DNA from: Cryptomeria japonica
Lineage: Eukaryota > Streptophyta > Pinopsida > Cupressales > Cupressaceae
Reading direction: 5' to 3'
DNA: 64,000 nt
Assembly (NCBI RefSeq): GCF_030272615.1
Contig: NC_081414.1
Coordinates: 761,263,148-761,327,147, forward strand
The first letter of the stretch is position 1. Every line of letters starts with the position of its first letter. Position numbers and translations under genes: made by a program. Shown here piece by piece: positions 13,201 to 26,300 of the stretch. The notes beneath the pieces were generated by a model. That model ran no database searches, had not been told where the DNA came from, and was given only the letters and a program-made list of their open reading frames with translations.

Positions 13201-16200
13201 TGTTAATCTGCCAGGTATCCTCTCTCTTTATGTAGGCAATGGATCAGTAGGAGAAGTTGAAGTTCAAGCCATTAGGCCTCTAAACAGGGACTCAAAAACT
13301 GTGGTTGTGGAACTATCAAGTGCAGACCTGAATTTAGCTCTGAAGCAGCTAATATAAGCCCCTTGCACAAAAGAAACTGAATATGCATAAACAACCCATA
13401 AAATGAGCAACGTGCAAGTAATATTGTTATGTTTACTCTCTTCATTGACATTGATTAAATAGATGTAAGTGATGAAGGTGAGTGCTGGCTGGATGAAGGC
13501 TTAAGCTTATTAATATATTTTGGTCTTGAAAATGCTTATAGACAATGTTTAAGCATGGGATTGGTCCCCCCCACCACCGCAAAGGGGGGCCTTCCCCAAG
13601 ATGGCCCTAGAGCACAGTTAACATCCTGGGGAATAGTATCCTCAAGGGGGTGAAGTGGGGAGAAAGGCAAGGCAGCGTGGGGCATGGAAGGGCTCTCTGG
13701 AGTTAAAAACATTGCAAAATGACATCCCAGAGACTGCTATTGTCTTCCCACAGAAAATGTATTATAATGATTCTAAAACATATTTTAAAGAAAAATAGTA
13801 AATTGTACAAGTTTATTGGATTAACAATAAAAAGACAATCAAAGTGAATGCTACCGAAAATTGTAGTTTGTTTTAAAATGCATATTGCACATGGTATTGT
13901 GGGGGCATATGATGATTATTTAAAACTCCTGTTGGAGGACTCACAAATTTCTGTTGACGCCATCTCAACCTAGATGCAGAGATCTTCCAATATAAGTGGT
14001 GTTCAATTTGAACTAGGCAGTGATTGTGTTCTTGAATAGTGCTAATATCTCATTTAACATTTAAAATCTCATAATTTCCATTAGATTAGGATTGATAACT
14101 TAGCAACGATTTCAATTGCTTTAATGATTAATACCAAAACATCTTTTCACCTTGGACACATCTACCATTTTGACCTTGAGGGACTGTGGCAAGATCTTAA
14201 CTTGGACCCAAAATGACAAAATAAATTCATTTGAACTAAAGTCAATAATATAATCAACTTCATTATTTTATTATTTAATAATTGACAAGAAAGTGGGTTT
14301 CAACTTGTACAAATCTTCTGTTTGATTCTTAAAGAGTCATGCGAAGATTATATCATGCAATCAAAATGTCACTATTTCAGTGAGATCGGAGATAATAACC
14401 TAGAAACAATTTCAATTGTTATTATTATTAACTGAATAATGTGTTTCACAGTGAACAATAAAACTATCTAATTATTGAAGACTTTTGACAAGATCTCATT
14501 TTGCACTCAGAACAAACAATTTTGGAATGTTAATTTTGATACCTTGCAAAGTTGCAAACATTTCATTCTTTTTACAATTGCTTACAATATGGATTCACCT
14601 TGAAAAGGAGTTTCAATCATAAACATAAGCTTTTCACAGTTTGTTAAAATGATTGAAATGTTTCTGAAATCAATTGTGTGAGTTTTGTTTGCATCGACAT
14701 TTAAGATCACATTCCATAATCTACAATCACAATGAGGAAATGTAATAAAATGGACTGATTCTTGAGTGTCATAACGAGATCTCATCTCAGATCAGATTGA
14801 AAAACAAACAGAAAACACTGAGAAGGGGAGCGATGAATCATTGTTTTAACACAATTAACAACTTAAACAAAAATTAAAAGCTTGAAACTAGAGAGACTGA
14901 GACACAGATATTTATCTCATGGAAAACCCAACAGGGTAAAAAACAACAGTTCTCACTAACAAAAATGGGCTCCAACCCAGTTACATCAAAGAGCACCCAC
15001 TCTTACTGCCTAAGGCTTCAACCTTTACAAACAAATTTTTAAAAATGAAACACACTGGTAAGCTCAGTGTTTTATACTGAAATGTATAAAAGTCATAACA
15101 GCAACGAACTCAATGAAAGACGCATTCCACAAATCAGAACTTGTACAAGAACTTAAGACTGATTAAATTATCTGCTCATTTCTTTCTCTAATTACCAAAG
15201 ACCTGAACATTAAGAAATATAACTGGAAAACTTGGTCTCAGTATGACAGCATTTAAACAAAGGACAAGACAGCGGCTGTTGTGCACATAGTTGTTTCTGA
15301 GAACACTTGCAGACAGACATAACTTCTTCCACACCAACTCTCCCCACACTTCCTTTACACACAGGTTCAAAAATTGATCACTATTCAGCAGCAACAAAAG
15401 GAATAATCAGAAGAACGTATTGATCATTATGCCTTAAGAATTTGACTCAGAAATCTGATCATATCATGAAGAATCCAATGCCACGTTCAAGATACAAGTC
15501 ATGCCTCTGTAGAAGACTAGCAGCACATACAAAACTCTGCCTTAAAAAATTGAGACTAATGACTGATGAAACGTCCAACATGTACTCCTTACGCTTCAGC
15601 ACTCTTTGCCTTAATAATGCTTTCAGAATTTTACGACACTCCCAAAACTTCATGAAGCGATAATCACCCTACACACACACACTCAACAATAGATGAAAAA
15701 ACACGCCCAGCTATCAAGAAGAAAATGCAAGATACTCATCTTCCTATATCACGACCTTAGCATCAGTTACAAACGCCCAACCACCAAATGAAGAGCACAC
15801 AAATCGAGAGGAGAGAAAAAAACGTCTCTGTGCAGCACTCTGAACACGCACAGGATACTTGGCCAACAAACACAGCAAACATCATATTAACAGAAAAAAC
15901 GTCTTCTAACACATTTGCCAACTGTCAATCATCTGGGAAAGCTTTGCCAGAAATGCAGAGAAAGCAAACAGTCATAAAAAAATCTTGATCTGCAAATACT
16001 GAAAATATGATTCCACCTGGTCTTGCACAAACAGTGTAACTGCCCTGACAAGATGAAGAATAAACGGTTCTAAACACACCACCCAAACAGAACAACTGAA
16101 AACGCAGAGGAATTTCAGACATCTCTGCCATTACAAACCGACACAAATAAACTGAAATGGTATTGCCACATGGAATCATACGAACTAGGAGAAAAGATAC

Positions 16201-16988
16201 CGACACTTGGAGTCATACGAACTGCAAGAACAAACTGAGCAAAAAGATCTCAGATCAAAGAGCATTGGAAACATGCTGACATAAAAACAACGCTCAGCTG
16301 AGGGATGTCAAAAAGCATCAATGACAAAATATTGTCTACACAGATCACATTCTGTGATACAATATCAAGATGAGGAAATTTTTTTCCTATATTGATAACA
16401 ACAAGGGCTGAAGAGTGAGCGTTGAAACAAGATCTCATCTCACACTCAGAAGGTCCCATCTGTTCCTGCTAGAGGTGATAACACCTAAACACTTTCATTA
16501 TCTTTTTAAGATTTTAAATGAAATGGGATTCACATTGCAGTGTTGAGCAGTTCAAATCCCAGTCAGTCAATGCGTAACCATAACACGTATCAAAGCCTGA
16601 TTTGTTCCATTTATACTAAAAAATAAATTTTCAAAGCCTAAGTTGTTCCAACCATACTAAGCAAACTTACTTGCACAAATAATTCGAGGCCGTTTCCAAT
16701 TGGCATGAGCTTGAGATTGTGGTCAAAACAGTAAACATGGACTCTACTTCCAGAGCTCCCGGCATCAAAAACAACAGCATAGCTCTTGGATCGGGCTGAT
16801 AACTTTTTCTCGACACTGTGATGATACGTAATTTCCTCTTGAATCATAGGATTCGTTTCAGCAGAAACTCTAGGCATGAGTAACGGCAAAAAACAAATCA
16901 ACAGAAGAGGAACAGACACCACAAATATCGCGCCCCTGACCCTGTATATCTTCTCCATCAGCGTCTCCTGCTGCATTCTCAAAGTCAT
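4221..16988 (-). CDS. Apyrase (NTP/NDP-hydrolysing GDA1/CD39 family), nine exons
   Basis: Removes the terminal phosphates of nucleoside tri- and diphosphates, in the Golgi lumen or outside the cell. Exons in coding order: 16988-16671, 12271-12143, 12005-11949, 11724-11632, 9865-9660, 9295-9204, 4983-4772, 4625-4436, 4327-4221. All introns are GT-AG and phases agree, giving 467 aa, normal for plant apyrases. Residues 20-38 form a membrane anchor. ACR1 is DAGSSGSR (75-82), ACR2 ATAGLR (150-155), ACR3 [10 protein letters not shown] with Glu193, and ACR4 DLGGGSVQ (221-228). A Cys/Gly-rich segment ([12 protein letters not shown]) and the C-terminal [11 protein letters not shown] block are present. 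The start is the ATG at 16988: an in-frame TAG lies three codons upstream, where the duplicate copy at 54 kb reads CAG. It resembles the APY1/APY2 class. It is probably functional, but expression cannot be seen. Confidence 0.93.
4984..9203 (-). other. Apyrase intron 6 (4.2 kb), probable decayed insertions
   Basis: This intron separates exon 6 (ends 9204) from exon 7 (starts 4983). The interval of about 5,940-8,600 has a different texture from the flanks and may hold an old retrotransposon. I see no LTR pair, RT motif or TSD. Open frames inside it (e.g. 8,208-8,417 on the minus strand) have no recognised motif. Confidence 0.6.
9866..11631 (-). other. Apyrase intron 4 (1.8 kb), nothing recognised
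   Basis: AT-rich intron between exon 4 (ends 11632, donor GTATAC) and exon 5 (starts 9865 after TGTAG). No repeat or coding relic is recognised. Confidence 0.7.
12272..16670 (-). other. Apyrase intron 1 (4.4 kb), copied again at 49.6-53.6 kb
   Basis: Runs from donor CAA|GTAAGT at 16,670 to acceptor TTGCAG at 12,272. Much of it aligns by eye with 49,610-53,616. Examples are the TTGGCTAAMATGATGTTAAA stretch near 12,322 and 49,630, and the TTGGAGGACTCACA stretch near 13,934 and 52,040. The match shows that a genomic segment was duplicated rather than a transcript. One block of about 1.45 kb (14,790-16,250) is present here only. Confidence 0.8.
14790..16250 (-). mobile_element. Insertion in intron 1, probable solo copia LTR
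   Basis: Absent from the duplicate copy, where the corresponding sequence is continuous near 53,250. The two edges share TCTCAGATCA-like sequence (about 14,784 and 16,244). Read on the minus strand, the block near 14,920-14,940 gives GTTGGGTTTTCCATGAGAT, as in copia LTR R/U5 regions. No coding region is seen. The exact ends are unresolved. Confidence 0.45.
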
Positions 16989-17340
16989 CTTCTCCTACTC
17001 TAAATCTCCGTCAATTGCCGGATTCAGGCCTTACAGCTCTACACGCGAGCTTGATCGATAGCGTATTCGGCTTTATCTGGCGACGTCGTGAAAGCCTAAT
17101 AATCCACGTAAGCGACGGCAGGAACATGCTAATAATCCACTTCTCTTTAACATGGTTTTTTTGTTACATTGGGATTAGCAGCTAAAAACCAACGGCTCTG
17201 TTTTAGTGTCAGAGCGTAAAGTAAGTAAAAGCATATTCTCGCGGATACACGCAAAACATGCCAGAGGATACACCGAAAAAAAGCATGTTCTCGCGGATAC
17301 ACGAAAAACGTGCCACAGCAGGAATATAATTTGAATCCCC
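16989..17340 (-). promoter_or_regulatory. Presumed apyrase 5' region with a 52-bp direct repeat
   Basis: Lies directly upstream of the chosen start. Two imperfect copies of a GCATRTTCTCGCGGATACAC unit begin at 17,231 and 17,283 (52-bp step), each followed by a second GGATACAC-like or GTGCCA element. Relics of the longer N-terminus (compare 54,081-53,950) lie at 16,989-17,090 but are broken by stops. No TATA box can be named with confidence. Confidence 0.4.
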
Positions 17341-17949
17341 CAATATAAGAATATAATATTTTTTATTGTTTTTTTAAAATATGTTTACGACTCCTGATGT
17401 TTCTTCAGGATTCACGTGTTTTAATTCATGATGTTAATATCCAGGCACCTACATGTGCTCACAATTCTAAATAATAGCTTGGAATTCAATATACCTATAT
17501 CCTCTTCCCTATAGAAATAATTTTTACTTGAAGAGTGATCTTCACCTTGGAGGTTAAAAATAGTTAGATTAATATCTTAGAAATAGTGTATATAACATTT
17601 ATAGTGCAAATATAATTTAATGTTTTAGGGTTAGGAATGGTGAATATAATTCAATATTTGGATTTTTTCTACCATTAACATTTGTTTATAGAGAATAAGA
17701 ATAGTGACATGAGCTGTGAGAATTTTTAGTTGAGTAGTAATTTAAAAAGGCAAATTTTTAGGTGAAAAGACATATTTGAAAAGTTTGTAGTTAGAGTTTT
17801 TATTACTTCAACTTTTTTTATTGAGAAGGTTTAAAATTTGTAGAGGTGACATCACTAGTGGTTTTTCTCATTCATTTTTGATAAACTTTGACTTCATCCC
17901 TAAAACAATAGTATGGTGTCTAAATGACATATTTGTGTACATAAATTGG
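17341..17949. other. AT-rich intergenic sequence, nothing recognised
   Basis: Very AT-rich sequence between the apyrase upstream region and the LINE relic. No open frame or repeat is supported. Confidence 0.6.
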
Positions 17950-19900
17950 AATTTGACTAGTCAACAATAACTAATACTTTGGATATTCTAGAGCTGGCGT
18001 GCACAATATCAAGGTCCAAATTGGCTATGCACACGACCAAATACGTCATGACTCGGCCTTCTGCTACCCCTCCTTGGATTCCTAAGGATTGGAGGGAAAT
18101 TAAACATGGTTGCCCCTTTGGCATTAGAGTGTCTATTAAGGACATGTGGAGTTAGTTCATGGCCAAAATAAATAAAAAGTTTTTACATTGGTCCAATCGT
18201 TTTCTTTCAATGGCAGGACGTATCCAGGTGGCCAACAAGATTCTTCTTGCTAGCCATGTCTTTAGTTTGTCTTATTGGCTCCCTTCCATGAATTGTTAAA
18301 ATCAACTTACCCAGCTAGTTAGAAACTCCAATTGGGCCAAATGGGGCAATTAAAAAGGCTCCCTTGCCACCTCCTAGCTACATTATATTCAACCAAAAGA
18401 TAAACATGGTTTGGGTATCATAGACCCTTTTACACAAGGGATTTGCCTCACTACGAAATGGTTGGTGACAGCGATGGAAGGAAACTCACCATGGAAGTAA
18501 TTGAATAGACATTGCATTCATACTAGTACAACAAGAGGCCCTTGGAAATCAATCAATTGGCAAGATAAAATTCTTATGGCCCCATTTTTTATAACCAATG
18601 GTTCTACCTCTTTTAAGACCATATGGAGAGCTTGACAAATTACTTCCAAAAAACTTGTTTGGTATGACCAGTCTCTTAGACATCCCTGAGTTTTGCAAGG
18701 TATTCCATCTAGTGGAATAGACTAATTCAACTTGAAAGTAAGCACTTGGGGCTTATCCAACAAGTCAAAGGTAAAAAACTTTCCAAAATAGGAATCCAAA
18801 CTTTCAAAGACCTTTCGGAACCCACAAGCTTCAACTGGAAAGCTTGGCAGCTTCTTAAATTCCAATACAACTTGGCCTCGTCTAATAAACAAAGAATAGA
18901 GGGTATTCAACAACTTGTGTCCCCACAATTATTTAGTCTCATTTCCATCCTTTGTTATGACAACTTTTGTTGTGATTAGAGATGGACTTCTATGCATAAC
19001 CTTCATTCTTTCCCCCTCAAGACTATTTAAGACAACTTCTACCACCTCTCACCACTTAAACTCAATTTAGAAATGTTGTTTTAGTAAAGAGTAAATGGAA
19101 TAAACTCCATCAACAAATATGGATATTGAAGGCCAATGCTCAAGCCCAACTTTTGACTTGGAGGACCCTTCATGTGCAGCTCCCCATTTGTAGTCATCTC
19201 ACCTTCATCCATCCCTCGCCTCCTTGTCAGTTCTACGCCCAAACTAAGTCCATTATGCATGCTTTTAGATATTGCTACCACTCTAAATAATTGTGGTTTT
19301 CTCTTTTCTTCACTCTCCCTACTCTTTTCTCCTTTAGATAGTCTTGGAAAACTGCTCTCTTGGGGTCCTCTAAAGCTCATAATATAATCACTCGAACCTA
19401 CAGGCAAGTGATCCTTAAGCATCTTTGGGACTTTAGATGTTTGGCCTTGTTCTCCAACACTCATTACCCTACTTCCATTGAGCTTTAACCATTTTGCTCC
19501 AACTTGAGTCTCCATATGGTCCACTGACACTCCTTAATAGGCCCCACTTCTGAGATTGTCAATCTCCATAATCTTCGTATTCAACTCCAAAACTTTGAAG
19601 ACCCTATTGTGATCTCTCAACACCCCTGGAAGAACATGCTACCACCATTTCCCCCATGAATTTTTCCCATTGGTCATTTGTGATTCCTCCAACGAGCTAG
19701 AGTTGTTCTTTTTGTTTTGTTGATTGGTTCATGATCTGCTCTTATAGTGGCTACAACTATTTCAAGTCACGCATACTGGGAAGACTGTGGGCTTCGATTT
19801 GTATCAATGATTGGCTAACGTGGTTGAGGCTGCTCACTCCTTCAGATTAATAAAATGTGTAATGTTCCTTTTCTAGATTACCTTGTAATTTGCCCTAAAT
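17950..19900 (+). pseudogene. LINE (non-LTR retrotransposon) relic: RT end and zf-RVT
   Basis: Several frames broken by stops encode the 3' part of a plant L1-type polyprotein. At about 18,170-18,270 the reading FLSMAGRIQVANKILL matches the 'FLSLAGRVxLIxSVL' block that ends LINE reverse transcriptases, and PFGIRVSIKDMW just before it fits the same family. At about 19,095-19,165 the reading IWILKANAQAQLLTWRTLH matches the zf-RVT domain, which follows RT in this family. Many stops and frame changes show that it is dead. The 5' half is missing. Confidence 0.62.
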
Positions 19901-20099
19901 TCACAAATCCAAATGAAACAAGGAACATAATATAGTTAGAGATATAACCCTTACTCATGAATAAAATGAGATAAGTTTGCCTTGGAAACCTACAACCAAG
20001 TCCAATAATGATGTAGATATAATTCATAGAATATTTCCATCTTTAGGGCTAAGGAATATATATATACTTATAACACATAACAAATCTAAATGATTACAT

Positions 20100-20480
20100 G
20101 GGGGTTCAACCATAATGAGGGCAGAGTTGGGAGACATGATAAGCTGCCCCAAATATCCCCTACCCTAGGCCCATGGGCAGAAATTATATCCCCCTTGGCC
20201 TCATGTAGTCCTTGACCATTCTCATGAGGTGGTGTATCCAGTCGTGTTTGTACGTCGCTTCCCTCTATTGTGCCATCCTTCTCTCCTCTTATGATTGAGT
20301 ATCCCTTCTAGCTCATGTCAACAATTGATCAATATGGGGTTCGTAGGGGAGACATGCAATAGGGTGCCCCTAAACTGACCCTCAACACTCAGCCCAAGGG
20401 CGAAAACTATGTCCCCCTTGGCTTCATGCAGTCCTTAATCATTCTCATGAGATGGCATGCCTAGTGAGGTATCCCTCACC
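20100..20480 (+). repeat. Tandem pair of ~218-bp units; inverted relative near 24.5 kb
   Basis: Two diverged copies start near GAGACATG at 20,131 and 20,349. Both hold a GCCCC...CCCTTGGCYTCATG segment followed by CATTCTCATGAG. A related pair lies in reverse orientation at 24,535-24,890 inside element G, with a step of about 207 bp. The rest of 19,901-21,894 shows no gene. A T-rich stretch ending TTCAATAAAAAAAATATAT at about 21,003-21,021 could be a retroposon tail. Confidence 0.55.
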
Positions 20481-21894
20481 GTTCCCCCTCCTTGCATTCC
20501 CTACCTTTCCCACAACATGATCAATTATTGCAAAGAAAAATTCACATTATTAAATACATAGATATTTATGTTAAATTCAAATATTCAGATCACAATAATA
20601 GGGGCCATTTTCTTGTGCCCTAGTCAGCCCTTTTCTTTTCAAATCACTACCATCACTATTAATAGGGGCTGCGATCAAGGGTCATGACAAAATGAACTTG
20701 CTACAACAATATACTCCTGCAGCTCCAGTTCTGATCAAGTCACTATGCAAATACAATCTACTTTTCATGATAAGTGTAGCTTCTTTGACCTGTTATTTGG
20801 TGGACTGCTCTTTTGAAATGATCTACTGTTTCAAAACAGCCTCCACAATAATCATTGTATATTTTTAAATTTGGGATTTGAGTTCCTTTTGCCATTCTGT
20901 TGTGGTAGTTTTGGACTGAGTACACCATTGCTTCTTTGTCTCAGCCCTTGTGTATGCTGTAGTAATTTTTTTTTCTGCTGTTGCTTGTAAGTTTTTTCTT
21001 TCTTCAATAAAAAAAATATATATTTGTGTACGAGGGATGATATTCAGCTTGTGTCATGTCAAAATTTAAATCATTATTCACTAATGGTTTAGACTCGTTA
21101 AATATGTTGTTTTTAGTCCTAATTCAAGATAGTAGGTATTGTTCTAAAAGTATTCAACATTGCATGTGTTGGCTTGACTCTTGCTTTCCTAATTTAAATT
21201 TAATTATGGACCCAAGCCAACTTGCCTCTTACTAGTCCTTGCTAGTCAACTCAAGCACAAAATATTCAAATGTGTATATGAGGTCTTATGTAAAAGGGCA
21301 TATCCCTAGTTTATTTTTAGATTTTTATTCAATTTTTTAATTTTATTCTAATCCACTATCTTGGTTTAGGTATCAAACCATTGGTTGGGATTAAAGAATC
21401 AGTGGAGAGGAATAAAACCCCATGGTGCTTTGTATTGAGCAAAAGACAGTTTAGTATTTGTTTGGGTTGAATAGAAATAAATGCGAGCCTGTATGACACA
21501 TTATTGAATAAAGGTGAAATCAACAACTCCACCAACACACTGACTCAAAGAATATAACAAGTTGACATATAAGTGTTTGAATGGCATGTAAAGAAGGTAG
21601 AGGGGCAAGAGACACAACATGTGCTTGATCTCCACAACATTGATCTATGCTGATATTGGATTGTTATTGATGTGAATCTGATGTTTAGAGTTAATGAGAT
21701 AGTAATTTGGTCTGAAAGACAACTGAATGACAAGCGACTATGGCAGCATATGAGGAGGCAAAAGGAATGGTTAACACGCCATCAGATGTGCTCATCACAT
21801 ACACATATTTAATGCATACTTAAAGCTCTTGTTCAAAATCTTGTCAAGGACGATGCATCTATACCATTTAGTTGGAGGACACCCACATAGTGGC

Positions 21895-21899
21895 AGTTT
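21895..21899. repeat. Left target-site duplication of element G (AGTTT)
   Basis: AGTTT directly precedes the 5' LTR. The same five bases follow the 3' LTR at 31,550-31,554, so both LTRs belong to one insertion. Confidence 0.85.
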
Positions 21900-23343
21900 T
21901 GTCATGTCCCCTCTTTGAGATTAAAGGACTTAATCCAACCACCCGGGACTTGCATATTTTACACAAGGGATGCAAAGACATACACGAAAAGGATAATGAG
22001 TTCATGCATTAACTAAAGTAACGAAAAAAGCTATATAAACTAATATCAAAGGAAATATAGTCATACAAGAATGCTAATATCAAAGATATCGATTTCTTCA
22101 TAAAACAGAAATGAGCAGGCAGTGTTACTAAAGGCAGCGATAAAGTAGTGTTTATTAATAATAAACACTAATAAGATCTGACTCACCAGTTATAATGAGC
22201 ACCTAGCAAAACAGTAATTATAATTACTTTAGGACAGGAACTAAACATTGTTTAAAGCAGACCCATGCATATAGTATGGCCAGCGATTGTGATAAGTAAA
22301 ACAAAGATTATGATGGCAGTATAAATGCAATGAATTTTATATTCATATTAAAGGCAGCGCTGATATAAAGAACAGAAAAGACAGCGATTAGTTTAAAGAG
22401 AGGTTATAAACTAAAGGTGATGTCCTCTGAAAGGATTGTTACTCTTCAAAGAGATGCCTCTCTTCATGGAAGCTTGAGGATATAAAAGAAATCAAGTGGG
22501 GAGGAATGAGGGGGAAGGAATTCAGAAATTCAGTAACAACTAATAAATAGAAATCAGATCATCAATCATCAGTCTGGAAATAATAATTATCTCAAAGGGC
22601 AGTAACGAAAAGTGATGACTCATTTCTTATGAAGAGGCGTGACTTTCCACAATTGAAGATATGCTAGAGCAGATCAATTCAATTGAGAAGTGGGAATTTT
22701 AGGAATCATCCATAAGAAATAAAAGGAATTCAGATCAGCAACTCAGAAGATAAATCCATGAAGGTTCAATGGCATCAAGGGAGGATCAGATTAGATTGAA
22801 TATAAGATATCAACATTCAGGCAAAACAGCAGACTTGTGAATTAACAAGTATTTTGTATGCAATGTGGATAAATGTTATTACACATCTATACTCTTTAAT
22901 ATATCTTTGATCAAGATATTACTAAGCTTTGCCAATCTACTATGTTTCTTTAACTAATAAATTTATCTATTCCTTGTCTCCACACACAATCATATATGGA
23001 ATGGAAGGAAATATGACAGTTCCCTCGAATTAAGTAGGCCACTCAAAGTGGATGGAATTGTCGTAGTTGGATGTTCCTGCCATTTGTGGGCCAAGTCGGA
23101 TGCTCTGCACTCTTGGGCATTTAATTGGGTTGAACAGTCTTCGGGCACCCTTTCATGATTTTCCTCTCCAAACTATACTATGGTTGGTTATAGGGAATGA
23201 GCTAGGGTTTAGGTTCTAGTAGCAAACTTATTTGTCATTTCATATGAACATTAACTTTAGAATGCTATTGGTAAAATGAATTATATTGTTGGAATTGTTA
23301 ATTTTGGGCAAAAATAGGCCAATCCCAATTTGGGGGCATTACA
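21900..23343 (+). repeat. Element G 5' LTR (1,444 bp; intact Helitron empty site)
   Basis: Starts TGTCATGTCCCC and ends GGGGGCATTACA. A TATAAAAG box at 22,481-22,488 is a likely promoter. The uninterrupted TTTATTAA/TAATAAACAC at about 22,151-22,168 is the site that carries the Helitron in the 3' LTR. Confidence 0.85.
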
Positions 23344-26300
23344 ATTGGTATCAGAGCATTAATCATGCCAACCTACAAGATAAACCTACTTAACTGCCAT
23401 ACAATTAGGGTTAACTATTCAACCCCTCCTTAAGTGAATCAAAGAATAAAATCAAATAGGCCAACATTGAACTTCTATAGGTCTGTGCCTTTCAAATGTA
23501 TATTGCATGCCTTACATGTATTCATGTGTATACTTAATGTTTTATGTGCATTGTGTATGCTTCATGCCTTGCATGTATTAATGTGTATGCTTCATGCCTT
23601 ATACCTTATGTGTATTCATGTGAATGATTTGTGTGTATACTTCATACTTTACATGTATGCTTCATGCCTTGCATGTAATCATGTGTATACTTTATGCCTT
23701 ATGCCTTGCATGTATTCATGTGTACGATTCATGCCTTACGTGCATTCATGTGTAAGATTTTGTCATGCACCTATCATGACGCTTACACTTGCACACTTAG
23801 GACAAAATTGTCATGGACACAAGACATCACAATTTTATCAAAAACCCCACTTTCGGACTAAGCAGAAAAAAATGGATGAACTGGTTGATGATAATTATGA
23901 GGAACAGATTTACTAAGGAATGTTCTCCATGAGACCCCGTGAGATGACAACAAGGGCAGCAATCTTACAAAAAAAGATAGTAATACTCAGTTAATATGTT
24001 AATTAATGTCTGACTGATATATCCATTGATTAGTTCCCAGATTGATGTATTAACTAATCACCAATTAGGTGTGAATAAACCAAGGAGCCGCTCGGTTACG
24101 AAAGGATGGGATACATGAGATATGGAGACGTCTTTTGAGGCGAGGGTTGTAACTTTATGAATGGGCAGACATGACTCTTCACCAACGAGGGAGAAGATAT
24201 ATATACAACAGTCTATCCCTCCAAGGAGGAGGGAAGCATCCAACTTGGCATTGGATAGTACATAAAACACTCAGAAGATTGATTGAACATTACAGTTTTG
24301 GTACGAGTCTCATATGCATAATATACTCAATAGTACACTGATATACATAAACCTCTGCATGCTAATAATTACAATGCACTGCTGTTACAATTATATATTA
24401 TATCTGATTCATGATTTTTCTGCAGTTTACAGAGTATATGTAGAATGTCTATTAATACCGGATCTTTCATATGTTTTGAATGTTCTCAATCATGGTAGAG
24501 GTAATAAGGATTAAAAGAGGATTATGGTGATGAGGCACTCACCTAGGTACGCCACCTCAAGATGGGAACCTGATAGTCCCATGAGGCCAAGGGGATACAG
24601 AGGGTACTGCCTTTGGGCTTAGGAAGGATGGGTTTCCAGGGCACCCTGTTGTAACCTCATCCCCCTATCATGGTGAATCAACACAAGAAGTCCAATCATA
24701 GGGAGAGGGAAATGATTAGCAACATGAGGGGGAACAGAAAGTGGACACCTCACTGGGTAGACCACCTCATATGGATGGCATGGGCCACATGATGCCAAGA
24801 GGGATGGTATATCCACTCTTGGGCCTAGGACAGAGGATCCGAGACACCCCATCAAAGTCACTTTCTCCCATGCTCTCCTATGGTTGAGCCTTCCAAACAT
24901 ATTTAAATGCTTTAAGATTAGACTGATAAATCTGCCATTGATCTAATTATGATAATTTGCTTATTCAAGTTATTGTTGTAAATGGTTTCTAATTTGTTTG
25001 CAGGGTTTCAATCAGGTGAAAGGTATTTTCTAACCCCGCTTGTTTGTTTGGAAATTGGAAATTAGGGCATTCCCAATTAGGGGACATTACAGCTTCATGC
25101 TTTATGCCTTATGTGTATTCATGTGTATGATTCATGCCTTACGTGTGTGCTTCATGCTTTATGCCTTACATGTATTCATGTGTATGATTCATGCCTTACA
25201 TGTATTCATGTGTATGCTTCATGCTTTGCGCCTTACATATATTTGTGTGTATGATTCATGCCTTGTGCATTCATGAGTATACGTCATGCTTTACCTGTTT
25301 GCTTCATACTGAATGTGTTTCAGCATGTTACTCCATGTGCATTTTATGTGTACCTTTCCCAAGTATGCTTTGTGTCTTGTATGTATGCTTCATATCCTAC
25401 GTGTTTGCCCCATGTTTGTTGTGTTTTCAGCATGATTACTTCATGGATGTATGTGCCTTCCTAATGTATACAATATGTCTCAAATAGGCTTTGCGTCATA
25501 TGTTGAACAAAGTTTATTCCATGAATGTTTTTATGAGTACTTACAAATATTTCAAGAGCCATATTATTGCAATCAAATTAAAAATGGGGTGCATGTTTTA
25601 GATTATCAAGACCCTTCTTTCTGCATGTCTCACAACCCCATATACAATGTTGGTAAGACACTAGTAAAAACAACATAGGGATTGTTGATCACAACAATGC
25701 CATGAAGATCTATAAGGTGTATGCCAAAGGTTGGGAAGGAAGAATGTATGAGAATATAGATGCTCAAACACCATAAAGTGAGGGTGTAAGAACTTAATGA
25801 GTATAGTTGATTTGCCTATAAACTGAGAAAGGACAAGTGTTGAGATTAATAACCACTCACAATATCCTTGACTGACAATAAGGCACTAAGTCATAAAATC
25901 ATGTGAGGAGCAGTCTATAATAACAGTACCATCTTCTAGGGCACCCCTATGACAAGTTTACAACACAAGAAATCGTAGTACTCTTTTGAAATCCACCTGA
26001 TTGAAACCTTATTACCCAAAATTCAAATACATAGCGCAGTAAGCTTATAGAATTTATTGTCATATAAAGCATATAGGGAAGTTATTGGGCATTTCCAAAC
26101 TCTTGTAGTGCAAGGTTCCTAATGCAATCTGGATCTCTTCTTCATAGCCAGACATCTCAGTATCAAAGTTAAATGGTAATTCAGTCATGTCCTAGATATC
26201 AACATGACATTCAATAAGTATCAAACATTCTATATATAGAAAATATTGACATCAAGTTTTCACAGCATCTTCTAGACCTAATAGGATCAAACTTCTTTCT

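Noticed and set aside
23346-23357. TGGTATCAGAGC as part of a tRNA gene
   Set aside because: Only the primer-site stretch is present, always next to an LTR end; no cloverleaf.
23434-23916. 160-codon frame rich in Cys, Met and His
   Set aside because: Made by the CATGCCTTA-type array; no domain and no conserved start.
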